This document shows positions 22,849 to 32,680 of a stretch of DNA of 64,000 nt, one piece after another. Under the pieces are notes generated by a model that did not search any database, was not told the origin of the DNA, and saw nothing but the letters and a program-made list of their open reading frames with translations. Source of the DNA: Pararge aegeria (taxonomy: Eukaryota; Arthropoda; Insecta; Lepidoptera; Nymphalidae); the NCBI RefSeq assembly GCF_905163445.1, contig NC_053199.1, positions 11,426,001 through 11,490,000 of the forward strand, in the 5' to 3' direction. How positions within the stretch are numbered: position 1 is the stretch's first letter; the number at the start of each line of letters is the position of its first letter. The position numbers and the translations under genes are program-made.

Positions 22849-23032
22849 GTGTAATCAAAAGAAGGAAAACTATTTATATTTCTGTGTATGAGTTGTTCGC
22901 TACTTAGTTATAAGTTATATGTTACAATGAAAATACCATCCAACTTTTGTGACCATACATAATAACTTCTGGCTTTGTAATCAAAAGAAGGAAAACTATT
23001 TATATTTATATGTATGAGTTGTATCTTACCTT
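22849..23032. repeat. Local direct duplication, about 45-bp units
   Basis: 'aatcaaaagaaggaaaacta' followed by 'tttatattt' and 'tatgagttgt' occurs at about 22853 and again at about 22979, about 126 bp apart. Non-coding. Confidence 0.7.
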
Positions 23033-23039
23033 GTTACCT

Positions 23040-24010
23040 AAAGCAAGTAATTAATAAAACGCATATAGCTCCAAAAGGTTAGATATGCATGTTAGGGATC
23101 TAATTTGGCCCTTTGAAAGTAAGTCAAAGTGACCACTAAGCTATCTCTTCTTCACTCAAACCTATGCGTATTTTATTATTTCTACTCTCCTTCGTTTACA
23201 AAGGAATCTTTTGCAGATTAGTGCGATTTTCGCAGTACATTAGAAAGCTCGTTCCCACACTGAAAAAGATTTAGTCAGCTCAAGATTCCACCGCACCTCC
23301 CATTACAAGAAGATTTAGAAAATGGATCGCATTCGAACTCGGTTGAATAGAAAAGTTCAGTGGATTTTCTTTGACGGTGATTTCTAGGAAATTACACGAT
23401 TAAAACGTACAACTATTTAATAACGTTTATATTGACTTTATTTTATTTTTATTTTCTAATTGAAATTATTATAATTTTCAGCATTAGAGATTGAATAAAA
23501 TTATCATTCCGTGTTTGGCTACAGATAATTTTATACAAAACTCATTTGCCTGGTTGTACCAAAAATCAATTTGTATTATTTTTTCTGCCAAAAAATTTTC
23601 AGTACCAACCGTTAGTTAGGTTAGGCTATTCATAGGCTGGGTATGTAAAAAATATTCTTTAAGTTTTTTACCGTATTTATGGAGTGTAGGTACTCCAATA
23701 TGATATTGGTAAAGGCTATTACAAATTGTTTGTTTCTTGACAATAAATCATAGAGTCAGAAGTTATATCTGAAAGCCATCTGTTTACGACGTGGATAGTT
23801 TATGTCTCTTGTAATAATGTTGGAAAAGTATTTTATTAAAGAAATAGATCTGCAGGAAGTCGTTGAACAAGTTTCTTCAAATAATATTTTGGCCGTCCTT
23901 TTATAACGACAGGTTAGGTAGGATAGGTTGGTATTTATAAGAATATATATTAATTTTATTTATTTAGCCACTAGGACTTAGTTTTAGTATACAACCTAGG
24001 TACTATGTTA
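23040..24010. other. Stretch with no recognised feature
   Basis: AT-rich with no gene or family match. Confidence 0.4.
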
Positions 24011-24134
24011 GAAGCATCTCACCTGTTGGTAAGTGAAGATGCAATCTAAGATAATAACGGGTCATCCTGTTAGGGGTAGGGTATATTAAACCCATACCCT
24101 ATCAGTTTCTACGCAACATCGTACGACGTACATC

Positions 24135-24754
24135 GTGCTATAGTGGCAGTATGGTACAATACTTCTGGTGAACAAAGAGTCGTATGGAGTCGTTGGAAAC
24201 AAATTGCACGCAACTGTGGATTGTGTTGAATTAAAAAATCTACTGCGAAACATCTGTGTTCTACGCTCGACGCTCATCGATAAAGACGATAACCAGTCAA
24301 AGTGCTCCTTTTGTTTCACTAAACTAAACTCAGTGATCGAGTCACAAAGTCAGTAATAAAAATGAAAAGAAAACCTTTTCAAGGTTAGATAGAACCCTAC
24401 TAAATACTAATAACAATAATCCGCAACTTTGTTTTCTGTTTTTCACCCAGAAATAAAGCAACCCATAGCATTGACATGAACGCAAAATCATAGACGTAAA
24501 ATTATTGGCCGGAAATTGACATGACTACAAAAATTAAAAAGAAACATTTATTACCAAAAAACATATAAAAAAAGTATTATTATTACTATTCATGCCACAT
24601 CATTTGGTCAAAGGGTCAACTCCTGAAAACTATGCAGTTTTGCGCTATTCAGAACAACGCGGATTTTCAGTAACTTTTTATCCAGAAATATAAAGTGCAC
24701 TTCGTTTATTTCAAAACTAGCTTCCCATTGTTTCTCGTTACCTAAGGGTCGTAA
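24135..24754 (+). repeat. Unknown 0.6-kb repeat, copy 2, inserted in a SINE
   Basis: Same unit as 1772-2290, from 'gtgctatagtggcagtatgg' to 'cctaagggtcgtaa', and longer near the left by about 150 bp (24168-24310). It sits inside a SINE-B and so is a mobile insertion. No inverted ends are seen. Short 'tcgta' words flank the two sides, but a target duplication cannot be fixed because the true ends are unclear. A 62-codon frame in the extra segment ends '..KCSFCFTKLNSVIESQSQ' and matches no family I know. Confidence 0.7.
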
Positions 24755-24796
24755 CCGGAACGCGAAAACGCTTAGCGGCACATAGTGTTGCCCAAA

Positions 24797-24955
24797 TTCA
24801 GTCTTGGTCTTGCAGTCTTGGTCTTGTTCTTGCGTTTTTGCAAGACCAAGACCAAGAACAAGACCGCGTATTTTTAGCAAGACCAAGACCAAGACTGACC
24901 GTGCAAGACTTGAGCAAGAACAAGACATAGCCTGCAAGACTCTTGCGTCTTGCAG
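24797..24955. repeat. hAT left subterminal GTCTTG/CAAGAC array
   Basis: About 25 copies of a 6-mer read as 'cttggt'/'gtcttg' on one side of a central 'gcgtttttgc' and as 'caagac' on the other, so the array is itself inverted. Repeated short words near the ends of hAT elements are commonly transposase-binding sites; that role here is inferred. The minus-strand Leu/Val-rich reading frame across it is an artefact. Confidence 0.8.
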
Positions 24956-25383
24956 CTAGGACTTAGCGCTATTTCACGGAGTAGTTAGGTGTAACAGTTC
25001 GGTGTATAGGTAGGTAGGTACGCTTAGGAATTCTATGAGACGCAAAAAACTATATCAAAGAATATGAAAAACTGGACCTATGCGCATTACGACTAATACC
25101 ATAAACATAGCGAATAAAAAAATATCTATTAAAATCAAACTGAGTGCATGCATAGTTATGTTTTAACCATCGGCACTTTGATAATGCGGCATCAAAGGTT
25201 TTGTACTTACTTCTCAAAGAAATTTGCCGCTTTTCGGAAGTACATGGTTATGATACACGCGCCGGCGGCTTCTTTTGAAATCTAAAACAATCGTTGCCGC
25301 CGCGCCGAAATCATAACATTTGACACTATTCATGCAAAATAATTTCGAATTTTAAGAGTACCTACAGGTGTTCCAAAGAATAA

Positions 25384-25611
25384 ATAAGTTTCAGATTGGT
25401 GATTTTAGATTGGTGGAGGACGCATGAGACAGAGTATCCGATTTTATCGAAAATGGCCCGTGATTTTCTCTCAATACCTGCAACTTCAGTACCTGCTGAG
25501 AGGTTATTTTCTAAAGCATCATTAGTAATTAGAAAACATAGAAATAGGTTAAGTAATGAGTCAGCCAGATGGTTACTTTGTATTAATTCTTGGTCAAAAG
25601 AATTGATATAA
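25384..25611 (+). pseudogene. hAT transposase C-terminal dimerisation domain (fragment)
   Basis: A 75-codon open frame, bounded by stops, with no ATG at its left edge (it opens after a TAA at 25381). It contains 'WWRTHETEYPILSKMARDFL', 'PATSVPAERLFSKA' and 'RKHRNRLS', the conserved signature of the hAT-family C-terminal domain (Dimer_Tnp_hAT, as in ZBED-like transposases). The BED zinc finger and the catalytic core that precede it in complete transposases are absent from the element. It ends with TAA after '..SWSKELI', close to the normal C-terminus of the family. As a partial protein it cannot catalyse transposition. Confidence 0.9.
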
Positions 25612-26038
25612 AGTATCATAACCTAATGATAAAGCTGTTGATTTGTGTTGTATTTTATTTTTTATTCAAATAAATGATAAATCGTAAAACTCTTTTATTA
25701 AATTTCTTATAAGTTGAGGGTTCAATCTCTTTCTAGACAGATAAGTATTGTTCTTTAAAATACAGTCAAGTTATTGTAATTAATTTGTTTTTTTACTTGT
25801 TTTAGCAAATGTAAGCTTATAAATCATAAATGTTTATTAAGAAACAGTTACTTCCATGGAAAACGACATATAGGTCAGTTGATTTTTCGAATTTCTTATC
25901 AAATCTTCAGTTATTTATTAATCTGCTTGATCTTTACTATGGCTATGTTAATTCAAGCTCACAATGTTCCAATTCTAATACGTTTTTCTAAGATTTAAAG
26001 TAAACTTTAATAAATAGTAATAGACTAATAGGTAATTG

Positions 26039-26175
26039 CAAGACTTGCAAGACTCTTGCTGCAAGACCAAGACCAAGACCAAGACTGGGAGCGCAAGACC
26101 AAGACCAAGACCAAGACCAGGTGTATTGGCGCAAGACCAAGACCAAGACTGGCTAAGTCTCGTCTTGTTCTTGCA
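26039..26175. repeat. hAT right subterminal CAAGAC array
   Basis: Tandem 'gcaagaccaagaccaagacc' units. They are inverted relative to the outermost part of the left array, followed by a short 'cgtcttgttcttgcattt' return before the terminus. It mirrors the left array, as expected for paired subterminal binding zones. Confidence 0.8.
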
Positions 26176-26270
26176 TTTGGGCAACACTAGCGGCACATCG
26201 TAGCCGGTATTGTGGTAGCTAGCCACGGCAGAAGACTCCCAGATCAAACCAGAGAAAATCCAAAAATTAC

Positions 26271-27380
26271 ATATCTGTTATTTCTGAATTGAAATCGAAC
26301 GATCGATCGATCTATGAAATCGAAACTGGGACGTCCCGCCCAAATCCACAACGCTCACCGCTGCGCCAGGAAGTTCGTTAAATAATAGTAATAATAGCAC
26401 AAAAATAACCCCCTTACATAACATAATTAATTTATTCGTCCGAAACGACCTGGAGCAAAGAAGCTTAGCGTGCCACTCCGTCTGCGTCAACCCTAAATAG
26501 TAATCTAGCTTAAAGCATATTCTAAACAAAATATCACTTTACCTGTATAAAGCCTGTGCATGTTCGAGGGTAGGCCTTAATTTAAGCCTGCCACTGGCTT
26601 CTTGTTATCAAAATACTTGTTGATTAACCATTTGACGTCAAATTCAGATACTGAAACTCGTGTCACGCAAAAATAAATGCAAAGTAACATGTGTTGCGTG
26701 AATGCGAATTTTCAAAAGTGCTTATAAACTAAGCCTACTTAAAATAAATGAATTTTGAGTTTTTGTCCATTATCATCAGCATAATTATGTATAGCAATTA
26801 CTTCTTCGCCTTTGGTTGCCTAAAAGAGATGGCTATATTATAGCCGCCAAATAATTCTTCTACCTTAACGCACAATTTTTTAGGTTTTGTAAATTTTGTC
26901 TGTGGTGTACAATAAAAGTGTATTCATTCACTCATTCATTCATAATTTCGGTCCCACTACTGGACAGATATTATGAACATGCACCAATCAAATATGTCGT
27001 TTTGACAAAAAAAAAGATCATCTCAATACTTTTAACAATAGAAAAAGTATTAAGCATATTTCCCTCTTAATTGTTTCGTCGTGGTAGAAGAAACAATTTC
27101 TGGGAGTTGTATAATTCCGAGGTGCATATTTTTAAACACATTTCCAAGAACTTTTATATAAAAGATCAGCTAATTTATTTTAAAATATACTCGAAAATCG
27201 TTTTACACAATAGGAAACTTTTATAATAATGTCGCCGGATGCTTTACTAATCGACGCCATCTTGACTCGTCGTTGTTGGTAATATATCGAACATATCGAA
27301 TTTATTAACTACGATTTGGGATTAACATTTGTAATTCAGTTTATTAAAATTTACCTTACTTCATTATTATTTATGACGAA
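26271..27380. other. Stretch with no recognised feature
   Basis: Contains short tandem 'cgatcgatcgat' (near 26300) and 'cattcattcattcat' (near 26930). No gene seen. Confidence 0.4.
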
Positions 27381-27383
27381 ATC

Positions 27384-27708
27384 ACTGGGGCAGCGGTGAG
27401 TAATGTTTTAAGTTTGAGGTCCCGGTTTTGAATCCGGACAGGGGATATTTTGGAGTTTATTAATTCCAAATTCCCCTGGTATGGTCTGTGAGAAGGCTTC
27501 GGCTGTGGCTTGTTACCCTACCGTCAAGACGTGTTGCTAAGCGATTAAGCAAACCGGTACGATGTCGCGTAGACACCTATTAGTCATACCACTCGTGAGT
27601 ATAGTACAGCCATAGTCTATAACAGGTTAGTTAGCTACCATCTCAGACTGCATTATCACGAACCACATGGTGAGAATGCCGTCCAACTTATAGTGTAATA
27701 AAAAAAAC
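27384..27708 (+). repeat. SINE-B copy, near full length
   Basis: Head 'ctggggcagcggtgagtaat' with B-box-like 'ggttttgaatccgg'. Body 'aggcttcggctgtggcttgt', 'gttgctaagcgattaagcaa' and 'aacaggttagttagctacca'; A-rich tail 'tagtgtaataaaaaaaac'. Followed 45 bp later by a SINE-A. Confidence 0.85.
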
Positions 27709-27750
27709 ATCATGTCAACAACTACAGGAGGTAAGTTCTTTGTTCGATGA

Positions 27751-27999
27751 TTGATTGGCGAATGGCGCAGTGGGCAGCGACCCTGCTTTCTGAGTCCAAG
27801 GCCGTGGGTTCGATTCCCACAAATGGAAAATGTTTGTGTGATGAACATGAATGTTTTTCAGTGTCTGGGTGTTTATCTTTGTATTATAAGTATTTATAAA
27901 AATATTCATCAGTCATCTTAGTACCCATAACACACGCTACGCTTATATTGGGGCTAGATGGCGATGTGTGTATTGTCGTAAGTATATTTAATTATTTAT
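27751..27999 (+). repeat. SINE-A copy, near full length
   Basis: tRNA-derived head with A box 'tggcgcagtgggcagcga' and B box 'gggttcgattcccac'. Then 'tttgtgtgatgaacatgaat', 'cagtgtctgggtgtttat', 'gggctagatggcgatgtgtg' and an AT-rich tail. Total about 250 bp. This is the most abundant family in the window and resembles tRNA-derived SINEs described from butterflies such as Metulj, but the name is not verified. Its spurious translation ('..DEHECFSVSGC..' type) recurs wherever the family does. Confidence 0.9.
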
Positions 28000-28087
28000 G
28001 ATACCTGTTAATCTAGTCAGAGGCCTACTAACTTATCGCTTATCTTACTTACCGGTTCTGAGTCGCCACTCAATCAAGCAAGCGTCT

Positions 28088-28152
28088 AACAGTCGCACAG
28101 TGTCAATGGGTACATAGCGTCAACGCTATTATATTGACACTGTGCGACTGTT
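28088..28152. repeat. Hairpin with 20-bp perfect arms
   Basis: Left arm 'aacagtcgcacagtgtcaat' (28088-28107) and its exact complement (28133-28152), with a 25-base loop that itself contains 'atagcg..cgctat'. Not part of any repeat family recognised here. Either a small fold-back element or an RNA-like hairpin. Confidence 0.85.
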
Positions 28153-28743
28153 GAGGTATTTCTCAAAGCTGAACTTACATGCATTATACTTTTCATGCTC
28201 TATACTCTCTATTTTATTCTAAGACTTTCGCAATGGTCGACCAAAATTTATTTTAAAACTACACCACATTGTTAAAATATATTGAAGTCTTTTCGAACCT
28301 TCAGTTGCAGTTTTATAGACTGCACTTTCGATACTGTATACAAATACAAATTGTTCCTCATTAGGGTGCCCACTTTTTTTTTTTAATATGAGGATATTTA
28401 CATAATGTCTCTATACATAATTTCTCAAATGTGCCATTACACGTATTTGCATGCTATGTATTTAAATATTTTTTATTGTGGCTCCTTTAAAAAGATATGA
28501 AAAGAAGCAAATTTCAGTAACATATGTTATATGATTCAAGATAGAACTCATCCTGAATTTTAACAATTAATTTCATCTATTTTCGAATGAAATTTTCTGT
28601 CTTTTTTTGGTATTCGAGAGGAATTTCTTCGGAAGGATCCTGCCACACAGCAGCCTATTAATTATTCTTTTATAATCCTTTGGTCAATGGTAATCGTCAA
28701 CGGCTTAATCCGTGTCGTATCTTATAATGTAACAATATTAATA
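28153..28743. other. Stretch with no recognised feature
   Basis: Strongly AT-rich, with no assigned content. Confidence 0.4.
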
Positions 28744-29167
28744 TTAGAAGTAAAAATAAACTTGTGGTGCAGTTTACTAGGCTGCATAAAATTAGTAATT
28801 CATTTAAGGGTAATTGTACATCTTTTTAAAAAGTAAGCTTATAGGAAAATCCTATTATAATATTAAGGATTACATGTATGATAAAAAAGCTATGAATGAA
28901 TTGCTCTTATTTCATAGCTCAACATTAACTAGATTGTGAGATGGTGATAACATAAAAAAAACCTGGCTAAGTTTGTTGTGGGCTCTTCTTAGACCAGGGC
29001 GCGTTTGGAACCCTCCTAGCTTTCGTTTAAAATTAACGAATGCAGTTGACATCATCACTAACAATAGTGTAACATGTTAAATGTATGAACGCTTAATAAG
29101 TGGCTGTAAAATGTTCTGTAGACCTTCTACATGAATAAAACATTATGGAATTTTGATTTGTTTTTGA
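28744..29167 (+). mobile_element. LINE-tail family E copy
   Basis: Aligns along its length with 11967-12486: 'agaagtaaaaataaacttgt', 'atcctattataatattaagg', 'accagggcgcgtttggaacc', 'tctacatgaataaaacatta'. Ends in 'tggaattttgatttg' rather than the longer TTTGAC tract. 5'-truncated and without coding content. Confidence 0.75.
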
Positions 29168-29613
29168 ATAGTCAGCAATGCTAGCACTAATTCATATCGG
29201 CACATCTCCATTCGCCAAATGTTTCACGCCAATGATGGTTAGGATGGAACTTGAGTAAATTTTTATGTAGCACGGTCACCCTACGTTCGGGAAAGCCACA
29301 GATTCGGAGTGCACAATGCGTGCGACAGCTTTCCTCGGCTACATATTTATTCAACACAACTTTGAGAGAATTCCGTCGACCTCGATTTATTGAGAACTTG
29401 TTTTTTATATTTGGATGCGCTTTTCTTTATTAGACATCAAGAGTTTCTATTTAGACTTACAAAAACATATCGTTAAAAGGTTTGTTAATTTATTTTTATT
29501 TTACTACAAGTTAATCTGATCTCAATTGGTATTTGATGGTAATTGATGATGCAATCGAAAATGATAGTCGGCGGGACTGGTTGGGTATGGCCGACAATCT
29601 AATCTGCACTTTA

Positions 29614-29655
29614 TAATAAATAAATAAATGTACTACGACAATACACACATCGCCG
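29614..29655 (-). repeat. SINE-A 3' fragment
   Basis: 'aataaataaataaatgtact' then 'acgacaatacacacatcgcc' is the reverse of the SINE-A 3' end. It abuts a SINE-C fragment. Confidence 0.65.
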
Positions 29656-29659
29656 GGTA

Positions 29660-29805
29660 CTAAGAAGGTTTCCTCATGATTTTTCTCTTTACCAGTAAAT
29701 CAAGTGATATTTTTATTGCTTAAAACGCACATAACTCGAAATTGAACTCCCCCCCCCCCCCCCCCCCTGAAAGTGAAGCCAAAGTCCTAACCTGGCTATC
29801 AAGTG
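29660..29805 (-). repeat. SINE-C fragment with C19 tract
   Basis: Plus-strand 'ggtttcctcatgatttttct', 'aagtgatatttttattgctt', 'aaaacgcacataactcgaaa', then a run of 19 C (29749-29767) and 'gaaagtgaagccaaagtcct'. The C run replaces the C-rich part of the tRNA-like head found in other copies. Confidence 0.7.
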
Positions 29806-30524
29806 GACGATACTATGCTAGAAAGCGGACCCTACTTAGTCAGATAACGCTTAGTCGAAGGAGTCAAAGAAAATAGTATCACTTCCCATTCTACTTGCAC
29901 TACCGACTACAGAGGCAATATAAAAACCTCTTAAGAAGTTTTAAAACAAAGACACTTAGTACGGTAAAGAAACTTTTTACATCCGCTACGAGTCGTACAT
30001 CGTTCTCCAATATCGTAATGTGCTTTGGTTCCTTCATTGTTCTGGAACTTCGAAGGAGTTTCAACATTACATACATGGTTCTAGTCGACACATACGGGTT
30101 CTGGCGTGTTTATATTTTATCGTTATATATTTAAAATTTATTTTTCTTTCTTCCTCTTAAGCCCATTTTCACTAACGATGAACAAGGCAATGCGTAAGTA
30201 AATGACGTCTAATCAAAGAAAATTTACGCTAGGCAAGTAAATAGGTATAACCTAGCTTGTCTATGGTTCCTATCAAAGGTATAATGTGTTGTTTTGTGTT
30301 ATCATATTTGTCATTTTTATTATTATTTTAAGGTTATTAAAAAAAAAATTTTTTTTTTTTGGAAGTCAGTGTACGAGTTCCCTGAACATACGCAACGGTG
30401 TCGTAACTTGAAATCGTGTCTAACGTCGTTACTCATCTTCTAAGAGTTGGTGAAACGGTTTTTTTTCTCTAGGCATCGTTTGAATCATTAGGCGCCCGAT
30501 TTAAGTGATTCCTTTTTTTTCCTT

Positions 30525-30724
30525 TACAAGTTAGTCGTTGACTCCAATCTCACCTGCTGGTAAGTGAAGATGCAGTCTAAGGTGTTAGCGGGCTAACCTC
30601 TTAGGGAATATGGCAACTATATTAAAACTATACTCCTAATCAGTTTCTACGCGACATCGCACCGGAACACTTAATCGCTTACCGCCTTTGTCGGTAGGGT
30701 GGTAACTAGCCACGGCCAAAGCCA
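30525..30724 (-). repeat. SINE-B copy (headless)
   Basis: Plus-strand 'aagtgaagatgcagtctaag', 'gttagcgggctaacctctta', 'tcgcaccggaacacttaatc' and 'ggtaactagccacggccaaa'. The copy stops before the head. It serves as an uninterrupted reference for the split copy at 24013-26270. Confidence 0.8.
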
Positions 30725-30879
30725 GATGAATGAGTTTCCTAGATTTAGTGAAAACGAACCTTATACTATTTAATTATAAGTTTTAATTTTATATTTTATC
30801 TCAGTATTCTATATATACTTCTTATATGTCAATTTCATGCAATTGTAGTAACTTTAGATAAATCATTATCATCAACCCG

Positions 30880-30950
30880 TTACCAGCCCACTACAGGGCA
30901 CTCTCGAAATGAAAAGAGTAGAACATTATGCTACATGCCTTATTGCGGCC
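30880..30950 (-). repeat. SINE-C 3' fragment
   Basis: 'catcaacccgttaccagccc' and 'actacagggcactctc' are the reverse of the SINE-C 3' end; the rest is rearranged. It directly precedes a SINE-A. Confidence 0.55.
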
Positions 30951-30954
30951 AGTA

Positions 30955-31221
30955 ATAAATAAATAAAGAATTTAATTAATTAATATACGACAATACACAC
31001 ATCGCAATCTAGCCCCAATTTAAGCGTTGCTTGTGTTATAGGTAATGACTGATCAATATTTTTTTATAAATTATATACATAAATACTTAGAATATACATA
31101 TAAACACCCAGACACTGAAAAACACTCATGCTCATCACACAAACATTTTCCAGTAGTGGGAATCGAACCCACGGCCTTGGACTCAGAAAGCAGGGTGCTG
31201 CAAACTGCGCCAATCGGCCGT
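30955..31221 (-). repeat. SINE-A copy, full length
   Basis: Complete on the minus strand from the head ('cggccgattggcgcagtttg') and B box (plus-strand 'gggaatcgaacccacgg') to the AT-rich tail at 30955-30985. Plus-strand frames across it are artefacts of the SINE. Confidence 0.9.
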
Positions 31222-31940
31222 AAAATAATGCAACGCAACGCGTAAGTCCTTTTAAAATGTATCCAAGTGTCTAAGCGAATGTAAGCGATATAATACCAAC
31301 AGCAAACAAGAAAACGCAGCTAGAACACAACCTCCAGCAAACCACTGGACGTAAGTAGCAAAATACTGTTGTGTGTAAAATCAATGAACGATACTTGTGC
31401 AGTTTAAAACGACGATTAATTATATATCGATGTGCACGAGCTATGGGCACAGAGGAGAAACGGAACCGAGGCAAAGCTTCTAAGAAGCGAGCAAAATTTA
31501 TACCTATTTTGGTAGGGTTGGCACAGAAGGATTCAATTTAATAAACATAGTTATTTTTTCAACAAGATGGCAAAGTTTGTTTGCCTAAGGGTTGTGATTG
31601 CCTAGTTTAAATCCCGAGCTAGTGAAGGATTCGAGCTAGGAAGAATAAGTTAAATTAGAATCGTGAGTCTAGTGAGGTATTTCAAGGCACAAAAAACAAA
31701 AAACTTTGCTATCGCGTGATACATACAACTTTTCACTTCAATAGCGAGAAAATACAAGATGTCAAAGAAATATTTATTGAAATATTAAGGTAGTTTTTAC
31801 ATATAGGTACATACTTACTCATTTAATATTACCTATTAATTTAAATTTGGAAGTAATTTATGCGTACATACCATACCATATTTACACTTTTATATTAAAA
31901 CACCTAGGTATTATAAAATTACATTTAAACACTATTTAAA
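31222..31940. other. Stretch with no recognised feature
   Basis: No repeat match and no convincing gene. A 67-codon minus-strand frame near 31271-31474 has no recognisable family. Confidence 0.35.
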
Positions 31941-31941
31941 A

Positions 31942-32010
31942 GTTTTCATTTAATTTAATGGCAATGATAGTAAATTATTATCATTAATTGACATTAAATT
32001 AAATGAAAAC
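31942..32010. repeat. Hairpin with 19-bp perfect arms
   Basis: 'gttttcatttaatttaatg' (31942-31960) and its exact complement (31992-32010). An inner 'aatgata'/'tatcatt' pair extends the stem after a short bulge. It is followed at 32030-32140 by a weaker GC-rich inverted pair ('cttgagcacaggc', 'cgcctgtgctcacg'). Confidence 0.8.
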
Positions 32011-32246
32011 GCGACGTGTACTGCAGCCCTTGAGCTTGAGCACAGGCCGAGCCGGTATAAACCGATTTCTCTTCGTACACGACATAGCGCCTGTGCTCAC
32101 GCACACACGCGCCTCAAGCTTGTAGTAGTGTACCTATCGTAGCGCGCTTGTATGAAGCTTTGCCTCTGTTCCGTTTTTCGTCTGTGCTATGGGAGTCAGC
32201 GTTTTACGTATATGTTGCGTACTTATTTACGTGTTACTTGTCGAAG

Positions 32247-32655
32247 ACAGAGAGTTTATATACAACGTGTAAATGAAAACCGAAATAATGCTTCAGAGGC
32301 TTTAGAGGTTTATTATTTACTGTCTCGGACACTTATCTGTGAAACCGAAACGCTAATAGTTTTTTACCAAACCACATAGTTTTTACTGAAATAAAGTGTA
32401 TGAGTATACACGGCGAAAGTAAATCAAGTGACTCTTGTCACTTTATTAGGCACGCGCCGCGTAGCGTTGGTACTACGCACGTGTCGGTCTTTTATCTACA
32501 ATAGGGTTGTCATAAGTAAACACTTTGAATAGTTTTAATTAATTTGTATCTTCAATAAATATGCTTCTATTGATTTAATATGTTTACAGGGGTATTCGTT
32601 ATTAAACATACTTATGCACTCTTCAACAGTAATTTGTCATTCAGTTACACGTTGT
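32247..32655 (+). repeat. Long repeat J, copy 2
   Basis: Diverged direct copy of 10785-11180: 'atatacaacgtgtaaatgaa', 'ctgtctcggacacttatctg', 'gcgccgcgtagcgttggta', 'gtcggtcttttatctacaat'. Upstream of it (32030-32140) the DNA is unusually CpG-rich and contains 'ccggtataaacc'. It is not known whether that belongs to the repeat. Confidence 0.65.
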
Positions 32656-32680
32656 ATAGTAATAATTGACGAAGCGTATG

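Larger units (their letters stand above)
24783..26189 (+). mobile_element. hAT transposon, internally deleted, with intact ends
   Basis: Terminal inverted repeat 'tagtgttgcccaaa' (24783-24796) and its exact complement (26176-26189). Both sides are flanked by the 8-bp duplication 'gcggcaca' (24775-24782 and 26190-26197). An 8-bp duplication with a TAGTGTTG-type end is diagnostic of hAT elements. Length is 1,407 bp against roughly 2.5-4 kb for autonomous members. The only coding remnant is the C-terminal dimerisation domain at 25384-25611. Both subterminal zones are filled with CAAGAC/GTCTTG-type tandem repeats. It is inserted in the SINE-B at 24013-26270. It is probably non-autonomous, needing a transposase made elsewhere. 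Confidence 0.93.
24013..26270 (-). repeat. SINE-B copy split by two nested insertions
   Basis: Minus-strand SINE-B in three pieces. Piece 1 is 24013 to about 24130 ('ctcacctgttggtaagtgaa' to 'tttctacgcaacatcgtac'). Piece 2 is 24755-24782 ('ccggaacgcgaaaacgctta', 'gcggcaca'). Piece 3 is 26190 to about 26270 ('ggtagctagccacggcag', 'agaaaatccaaaaatta'). Joined, they follow the order of the uninterrupted minus-strand copies at 30525-30724 and 56329-56575. The SINE was therefore in place before both elements entered. Its tRNA-like head is missing. Confidence 0.85.

Noticed and set aside
24608..24937. Leu/Val-rich minus-strand frame of 109 codons
   Set aside because: An artefact of the CAAGAC/GTCTTG subterminal array of the hAT element.
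31140..31221. tRNA-gene-like sequence on the minus strand
   Set aside because: A and B boxes are present, but the sequence continues into the SINE-A body and tail. The same unit recurs a dozen times, so it is a SINE head rather than a tRNA gene.
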